Assembly: GCA_900546385.1 (NCBI GenBank)
Contig: URCT01000081.1
Coordinates: forward strand, 1-12,192
Direction of reading: 5' to 3'
Source: an uncultured Eubacteriales bacterium
Lineage (GTDB): Bacteria; Bacillota; Clostridia; Oscillospirales; CAG-382
Length of the DNA: 12,192 nt
Shown: piece by piece, positions 8,372-12,192 of the stretch
Position numbering within the stretch: position 1 is the stretch's first letter
Layout of the letters: each line of letters starts with the position of its first letter
Position numbers and translations under genes: made by a program
The notes under the pieces: model-generated
What the model was told of the DNA's origin: nothing
Seen by the model: only the letters and a program-made list of their open reading frames with translations
The model's database searches: none

Positions 8372-9352
8372 TCAGACCTTATCGGTGACTTTTTCGCCGA
8401 ACAGTCCGGTAGGCTTCACAATCAGAATTACGATAAGAAGGGCAAACGTGAACGCATCCGAGAAGGTCGTCCAGCCAAGACCCTTGATGATGTTCTCGCA
8501 GATACCGATGATAAACGCGCCAACCACGGCACCCGGAATCGAGCCGATTCCGCCGAACACGGCGGCGACAAACGCCTTAAGACCCGGCATAGCACCCGAA
8601 GTCGGCGTAACGCCGGTGTAGTTGGTGAAGAACAACAGGCTTCCGACAGCGGCAAGGAACGAGCCGATGACGAAGGTCGTGCTGATGACCTTGTTGATGC
8701 GGATACCCATTAACTGACTGGTCTCAAAATCCTTGGACGCGGCACGCATAGCCATACCGATTTTGGTATAGCGGATCAGACAGACAAGCGCGACAACAAG
8801 CACAAGCGTCAAAACAGGCGTGATAAGCGTCACGCGCTTGGTAACGCATTCGTTCAATACCTTTTCGACCGCTTCGCCGGTGGCGGGGTCTGTCACGGTA
8901 ATCACTTTTTTGTCGAGAACCTTTACCGTATCGCTGATCCACGGAATGGTCGGATAGTTCTGGTTCAGACCGCCGGTGATGTAATACACAAGGTTCTGCA
9001 AAAGGTAGCTGACGCCGATGGCCGAGATCATAACCGACATACGGGGCGCGCTTCTTAACGGCTTATAAGCGATCTTTTCGGTACAGAAGCCGAGCAGCAC
9101 CGTAAGCCCAATGACAAACAAAATCGCTATCACAAGCACAACGCCCGGATTGTTCGGAAATTGACGGGTAAAGAGGGTGGTTGCATAAACCATGACCACG
9201 CCGGACACCATAAAGATATCGCCGTGAGCAAAATTGATAAGACGCAGAATGCCGTAAACCATGGTATAGCCGATGGCAATGAGCGCATACTGGCCGCCGA
9301 CCGAAATACCGGCTAAGATAAACGGCAGATTCTGGTGAATCCACTCTAACAT
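8372..9352 (-). CDS. livH: Branched-chain amino-acid ABC transporter permease LivH
   Basis: Membrane channel subunit of the importer. At 326 residues it has the LivH hallmark YALIAIGYTMVYGILRLINF and AHGDIFMVSG near the N-terminus, several membrane spans, and the coupling loop IGMAMRAASKDFETSQLMGI. It ends with IVILIVKPTGLFGEKV, also conserved. The open frame extends to 9514, but the added residues are basic and unlike any LivH N-terminus. ATG 9352, preceded by GAAAGG 12 nt upstream, gives the standard MLEWIHQNLPFILAGISVGG start. A loop between two spans (about 145-175, VKVLDKKVITVTDPATGEAV...) is longer than in E. coli LivH and is predicted to lie outside the membrane. It follows livK after 226 nt that hold a strong stem-loop. 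Confidence 0.95.
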   Translation of the reverse strand: MLEWIHQNLPFILAGISVGGQYALIAIGYTMVYGILRLINFAHGDIFMVSGVVMVYATTLFTRQFPNNPGVVLVIAILFVIGLTVLLGFCTEKIAYKPLRSAPRMSVMISAIGVSYLLQNLVYYITGGLNQNYPTIPWISDTVKVLDKKVITVTDPATGEAVEKVLNECVTKRVTLITPVLTLVLVVALVCLIRYTKIGMAMRAASKDFETSQLMGIRINKVISTTFVIGSFLAAVGSLLFFTNYTGVTPTSGAMPGLKAFVAAVFGGIGSIPGAVVGAFIIGICENIIKGLGWTTFSDAFTFALLIVILIVKPTGLFGEKVTDKV

Positions 9353-9530
9353 AGATGTATCAAGCCTTTCTGATTCCTGTTTTATAATAAATGTGAAGCG
9401 TGCAACAGGCTTTGTTGCGGACTTAGATCCCGTCCGCGCGGTTCGGGTCAGACATTTCCCGAAAAAGAGCACACAGCGGATAAAACCGTTTGTGATCATT
9501 TTCGGAAAAGCCATTAGCAGAACCGAAGCG

Positions 9531-9561
9531 GGCGGAGACGGCTTTTACAACCGCCTCCGCC
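9531..9561 (-). terminator. Stem-loop between livK and livH (attenuator or mRNA-stabilising hairpin)
   Basis: In the minus-strand transcript GGCGGAGGCGGT (9561-9550) pairs along all 12 bases, including two G-U pairs, with GCCGTCTCCGCC (9542-9531) around a 7-nt loop. It starts 17 nt after the livK stop codon. No U-tract follows directly, so full termination is unlikely. Partial termination or 3'-end protection of livK mRNA fits the usual need for excess binding protein. Confidence 0.5.
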
Positions 9562-9578
9562 GCGAAAATCAACGCGAA

Positions 9579-10862
9579 TCAGCCTTCAGCCTGTTCGTCG
9601 CCTGCAAGCTTCTGAACGGCTACAAAGTCCCAAGCACCGGTTTCGGTGTTGGCGGTCTTTACGTATGCCGAGTCACGTACAGCGTCGCCGTTGACACTAT
9701 CGAATTCGATGTGACCGGTAACACCGTCGTACTTCACGCCCCAAAGAGCTTCGTTGACAGCCTTCGGATCCGCAGAACCGGCAGCCTTGATTGCTTCGAG
9801 AGCGGTAAAGTATGCGTCATAACCCATGGCGGTTACAGCGGAAACAGTATCGTCGCCGCCGTTGTTGGCGAGGTTGGTCGGTGTGGAATTGATGAATTCC
9901 TTAACGCCGGCATCGAATTCAGGGTTGCCGCCTTCCTGATAGAAGGTGGTAACATAGATGGTGACATCTTTGCCCTTAGCGGCATTGAGGATGACGTTGG
10001 CATCCCAGGTATCGCCAGCCATGATCGGCGTGGTAAGACCTTGGGAAGCAGCTTGTTCGATGATAAGAGCGGCAGCTTCGGTCGAGGTCGGAGCGAAGAA
10101 GACATCGCAGCCTTCGTTCTTAGCCTTGGTGATGTAAGAGGTGAAGTCGCTGTTGCCATCCTGGAATTCTTCGGAGATCACTTCGCCGCCGAGAGCCTTG
10201 AAGGCTTCGGAGAAGTAGTGAACAAGACCGCCGGAATAGTCGTCGCCCAGCTTGGAGAGGCAGTATGCCTTAGCGGCGTTAAAGTTTTCCTTCGCATAGT
10301 TTGCAAGGACAGTGCCCTGGAACGGATCGAGGAAGCAGATACGGAAATAATGCGTATTGCCTTCGGTTACCTGCGGGTTGGTGCAGGTAACGCCGATGGC
10401 CGGAACGCCTGCGTTCTTGAAGACATCGCTTGCGGCGATAGAAACGCCTGAGCCGTAGGAGCCGAGAACCACCGAGCAGCCTTCGCTGACGAGGGTAGCG
10501 GCAGCGGTCGGAGCTTTATCGTTCGAGGATTCGTTATCCACCTGAACGAGCTTGACTTCATAGGTTTCGCCGCCGATTTCGACGGTGTTTACCTTGCTGT
10601 TGGCATACTGGATACCAATGGCTTCCTGTTTGCCGCCGGCACCGTTATCGCCGGAAGCCGGTTCGAAGATACCGATTTTGATGACCTTTGCGCCATCAGT
10701 GTTCGGCGTGACATCGGTGTTCGGCGTGACATCGGTGTTTTGGCCGTCGGTCTGGGTGCCGGAGGGATTTTGCGGCGTATCCGGCTTGGTTTCAACGGGA
10801 GTACAAGCAGCAAGGGCAAAAATCATGAGTGCTGCAAGGGCAAGTGCCAAAAACTTTTTCAT
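9579..10862 (-). CDS. livK: Branched-chain (or related) amino-acid ABC transporter substrate-binding lipoprotein LivK
   Basis: Captures the amino acid outside the membrane and delivers it to LivHM. The 427-residue precursor has a lipoprotein signal: KK at 2-3, a hydrophobic core and the lipobox LAAC with Cys20, where diacylglycerol would attach. A flexible linker rich in Thr, Pro, Asn and Gln follows (about 21-58). The mature domain (about 60-420) is a type I periplasmic-binding fold of the Leu/Ile/Val family: IKIGIFEPASGDNGAGG, VQVDNESSNDKAPTAAATL, VVLGSYGSGVSIAA and GMGYDAYF-like segments are placed as expected. The start is ATG 10862 with GGAGG 8 nt upstream; a TTG at 10877 is in frame but overlaps that Shine-Dalgarno. 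It is first in the operon, behind a near-consensus promoter. Substrate class is inferred from the family and could include other amino acids. Confidence 0.94.
   Translation of the reverse strand: MKKFLALALAALMIFALAACTPVETKPDTPQNPSGTQTDGQNTDVTPNTDVTPNTDGAKVIKIGIFEPASGDNGAGGKQEAIGIQYANSKVNTVEIGGETYEVKLVQVDNESSNDKAPTAAATLVSEGCSVVLGSYGSGVSIAASDVFKNAGVPAIGVTCTNPQVTEGNTHYFRICFLDPFQGTVLANYAKENFNAAKAYCLSKLGDDYSGGLVHYFSEAFKALGGEVISEEFQDGNSDFTSYITKAKNEGCDVFFAPTSTEAAALIIEQAASQGLTTPIMAGDTWDANVILNAAKGKDVTIYVTTFYQEGGNPEFDAGVKEFINSTPTNLANNGGDDTVSAVTAMGYDAYFTALEAIKAAGSADPKAVNEALWGVKYDGVTGHIEFDSVNGDAVRDSAYVKTANTETGAWDFVAVQKLAGDEQAEG
10699..10734 (-). repeat. 18-bp tandem repeat in the LivK linker
   Basis: Two perfect copies of GTGTTCGGCGTGACATCG (10699-10716 and 10717-10734, plus strand) are followed by a third partial copy. 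They encode the repeated NTDVTP hexapeptide of the spacer between the lipid anchor and the binding domain. Copy number probably varies between strains. Confidence 0.85.
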
Positions 10863-10921
10863 TTTGTTTTCCTCCAAACAAATTAAGTATTACTTACAGC
10901 ATTGTAACATAAACGCTATAA

Positions 10922-10939
10922 ATAATCTTTTTAGATTAT
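10922..10939. promoter_or_regulatory. Inverted repeat overlapping the liv -10 box (candidate operator)
   Basis: ATAATCT (10922-10928) and AGATTAT (10933-10939) are perfect inverted repeats around TTTT. They cover the -10 box and the probable transcription start, the position where a repressor would block initiation. A second small inverted repeat, TTACA-GCAT-TGTAA, lies in the leader at 10894-10907. No regulator is identified. Confidence 0.35.
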
Positions 10940-10963
10940 ATCACAACATTTTGCCTTTGTAAA
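10935..10963 (-). promoter_or_regulatory. livK: Sigma-A promoter of the liv-asnS operon
   Basis: On the minus strand TTTACA (10963-10958) and the perfect TATAAT (10940-10935) are separated by 17 bp. A- and T-rich tracts upstream of the -35 box resemble an UP element. The expected transcript start is about 65 nt upstream of livK, leaving a short leader that is too small for a T-box riboswitch. Confidence 0.82.
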
Positions 10964-11189
10964 GAGAAACATTAAAAAAGTTTGGGGTTTTTTGCATTTT
11001 TTTGGTGCTGTTCCTGCATTTTTATCAAAAAAAGGCGAATTTTCGTTCGATTTACGACAGGAAAAGAGTTTTTGAAGGGTGCAAAATGCAAGTCGGCGTT
11101 TTTTCAGTGCGGCGAACGTCACTTTTTCGACGTTTTTCAACCGGTTTTGCGCGCTGTGTTACAGAAATGTTAAATCGCAGGCGGTACTC
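10964..11189. other. AT-rich divergent intergenic region without a gene
   Basis: About 225 bp between the two divergent promoters. It is rich in A and T runs, with a direct repeat TGCATTTTT at 10993 and 11015 (22 bp apart) and a small hairpin AACGTC...GACGTT at 11115-11134. Short open frames on both strands have low-complexity Phe/Lys/Arg compositions and no ribosome sites, so I see no gene. It may hold regulatory sites for both units. Confidence 0.6.
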
Positions 11190-11218
11190 TTGATATTTGA
11201 GAGAAATTCCTATATAAT
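11190..11218 (+). promoter_or_regulatory. Sigma-A promoter of the ireB unit
   Basis: TTGATA (11190-11195) and the perfect TATAAT (11213-11218) are separated by exactly 17 bp. The -10 box lies 38 bp upstream of the ireB-family ATG, and the leader carries GGAAGCGAG as a modest ribosome site. Confidence 0.85.
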
Positions 11219-11256
11219 ATAAGGTATAAAATACCAAACGGAAGCGAGTGAAGCAT

Positions 11257-11514
11257 ATGTCTGAAAATCCGAACGGCAAGACCATGACGTATTCCATTTC
11301 CCAACTAAAGGAACTGGAAACCAAGCAAGCCTTGACCAAGGTCTACAATGCCTTAATGGAAAAAGGGTACAACCCGATCAATCAGATTGTAGGCTATATT
11401 CTTTCCGAAGATCCGACGTATATCACCAACTATAACAATGCAAGGGCCATTATAGCCAAGCTTGACCGCGACGAGCTTTTGAAGATTTTGGTGGCAAGCT
11501 ATCTTGCCGATTAG
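11257..11514 (+). CDS. ireB: IreB family regulatory phosphoprotein (DUF965/UPF0297)
   Basis: An 85-residue protein that carries the family signature almost unbroken: KGYNPINQIVGYILSEDPTY, ITNYNNARAIIAKLDRDELL and a short hydrophobic end (VASYLAD). In Enterococcus faecalis IreB is a small dimeric protein phosphorylated on N-terminal Thr residues by the Ser/Thr kinase IreK and linked to cephalosporin tolerance. Here Thr9 and Thr11 are possible sites, but that is inference. The frame opens at GTG 11248; I prefer ATG 11257, which gives the expected MSE start and better spacing from GGAAGCGAG. In many Firmicutes the gene precedes ruvX/yqgF; here a different small gene follows 46 nt downstream. It has its own strong promoter. 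Confidence 0.92.
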   Translation: MSENPNGKTMTYSISQLKELETKQALTKVYNALMEKGYNPINQIVGYILSEDPTYITNYNNARAIIAKLDRDELLKILVASYLAD

Positions 11515-11560
11515 TTCCGCTGCCGCGGCGATACTTTTTACGGAAAGGAAAGACATATAC

Positions 11561-11848
11561 ATGGAAAACAACGAAAACCTGTTGACCTACAAGGGACATC
11601 CGTTAGTACGCAATGCCAACAAAATTTATTACGGTGAGCCGTACAACAAAGCGATAATCGTTCTCACGATTTTGGAAAACACCGGAGAGGGTGAAGCCAA
11701 GATGCCGTCGCGCATTTTGGTTCAGTTACAGAGCACCGATCCGGCACTTGCCATGAAGAAAGAAAAGATTCTCAACGAAGTGGAGCGCAAGACGCTTGCC
11801 GACGCCTTAAACATTGGAGCGGTATGGCTCGAGAAGCAGTTAGCTTAA
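11561..11848 (+). CDS. Small conserved-looking protein of unknown function
   Basis: A 95-residue soluble protein with no signal peptide or membrane segment. It starts MENNENLLTYKGHPLVRNAN, continues KIYYGEPYNKAIIVLTIL, has a middle LVQLQSTDPALAMKKEKIL and ends ADALNIGAVWLEKQLA. The alternation of beta-type stretches followed by a charged helix suggests a compact alpha/beta fold. I recall similar uncharacterised proteins beside ireB-type genes in Clostridia but cannot name a family. The ATG at 11561 has GGAAAGGAA about 10 nt upstream; the frame is open to 11504, inside ireB, but lacks a good start there. It is 46 nt behind ireB with no terminator between, so the two are probably cotranscribed; a strong terminator follows 12 nt after its stop. 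Confidence 0.85.
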   Translation: MENNENLLTYKGHPLVRNANKIYYGEPYNKAIIVLTILENTGEGEAKMPSRILVQLQSTDPALAMKKEKILNEVERKTLADALNIGAVWLEKQLA

Positions 11849-11860
11849 ATGGATGCAATA

Positions 11861-11903
11861 AAAGAGGAAGAGATTTGCCGAAAAGCAAATCTCTTCCTCT
11901 TTT
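11861..11903 (+). terminator. Strong intrinsic terminator of the ireB unit
   Basis: AAAGAGGAAGAGATTTGC (11861-11878) pairs perfectly over 18 bp with GCAAATCTCTTCCTCTTT (11885-11902) around the loop CGAAAA, followed by further T residues. The purine-rich left arm with an A-run before it could also serve transcripts coming from the right. Confidence 0.93.
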
Positions 11904-11935
11904 TAGCGGCTCGCCGCCGTTGCGGCCTGCCGCTG

Positions 11936-12192
11936 CGAGGTTTGAAAAACCTCGAATAGTTTCAAAAGGATTTAATTGGTTTGTACAAAGTTTCCGGCTA
12001 TATGCGCTGCTTCGAGGTTTGGAAAACCTCGAAGCTTCCTTAAAAAGGTTTTAATTGTTGCGGTGCGAAGCTGCGGCTGCGGTGAGCTGATTCGAGGTTG
12101 GCAGAACCTCGAATCTCCCTGCGAGGGAACGGATTTATTCTTTTTGCGTCGTGCAAAAAGAACCAAAAAGCACGCCAGAGGTTTGCGAACCT
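11936..12192. repeat. Array of four related CGAGGTT hairpins, about 80 bp apart, running off the window
   Basis: Each unit is a short-loop inverted repeat: 11936-11954 (CGAGGTTT-GAA-AAACCTCG), 12011-12033 (10-bp stem TTCGAGGTTT), 12091-12113 (9-bp stem TTCGAGGTT) and 12179-12192 (AGGTT-TGCG-AACCT). Unit starts are 77, 80 and about 85 bp apart. The first three are preceded by GCTG, and units 1 and 2 share AAAGG(A/T)TTTAATTG downstream. Extra small hairpins (TCCCT-GCG-AGGGA at 12116-12128; TCTTTTTGC-GTCGT-GCAAAAAGA at 12139-12161) lie in the last spacer. No credible gene exists in the stretch. It looks like a non-coding, dispersed-type repeat. Confidence 0.7.

Noticed and set aside
9385..9430. 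Internal promoter in front of livH
   Set aside because: A TATAAA-like box is present, but candidate -35 boxes (TTGCAC) are only 12-13 bp away, so the spacing is wrong.
9393..10451. 352-codon plus-strand open frame
   Set aside because: Antisense to livK and the livK-livH gap. No family motif; the livK reading is unambiguous.
10863..11256. T-box riboswitch controlling the liv-asnS transcript
   Set aside because: The leader from the predicted start is only about 65 nt, and no T-box sequence or specifier stem is visible.
11936..12192. CRISPR array
   Set aside because: The repeats are imperfect hairpins with related flanking sequence in place of unique spacers of constant length, and no cas gene is present.

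Overview
The window looks like chromosomal DNA of a Gram-positive anaerobe of the class Clostridia, probably a gut Oscillospirales/Ruminococcaceae-type bacterium. The reasons are AGGAGG-like ribosome sites, consensus sigma-A promoters, a Clostridia-type high-affinity amino-acid ABC transporter, an IreB-family gene, a GXY collagen-like protein and moderately high GC. The exact taxon is inference. No phylogenetic marker other than asnS is present.

Layout. (1) Bases 1-~275 read on the minus strand as a fragment of a phage tail tape-measure-like protein. It runs off the window edge and stops abruptly where a plus-strand collagen-like gene (to 922) begins, without a credible start or RBS; this looks like a rearrangement or an assembly chimera. 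(2) A shared hairpin terminator at 951-980 separates that gene from a convergent 1005-residue GH99-like (WbsX-type) carbohydrate-active protein (1019-4036, minus), which has its own promoter and an upstream inverted repeat. (3) A minus-strand operon, livK-livH-livM-livG-livF-asnS (10862 down to 4237), encodes a complete branched-chain (or related) amino-acid ABC importer followed closely by asparaginyl-tRNA synthetase, and ends in a strong intrinsic terminator (4179-4217). (4) A divergent intergenic region (10863-11256) holds a sigma-A promoter for each direction. (5) Rightward lies an ireB-family gene and a small conserved-looking protein of unknown function, ending in a very strong terminator (11861-11903). 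(6) The last 290 bases have no gene but carry four related hairpins spaced about 77-85 bp apart, a small repeat array that runs off the window.

How the genes work together. LivK, a lipoprotein, captures the amino acid outside the membrane. LivH and LivM form the channel and LivG and LivF hydrolyse ATP. livM/livG and livG/livF each overlap by 8 nt, which suggests translational coupling. A stem-loop after livK may allow more binding protein than permease. asnS follows livF by 28 nt with its own Shine-Dalgarno sequence and no intervening terminator, so it probably shares the transcript. The GH99-like protein, the collagen-like protein and the ireB pair are independent units. I found no convincing new multi-gene system. 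The most unusual features are the tape-measure/collagen junction, the 3' hairpin array, the 24-bp perfect palindrome inside the GH99-like gene and the liv-asnS linkage.
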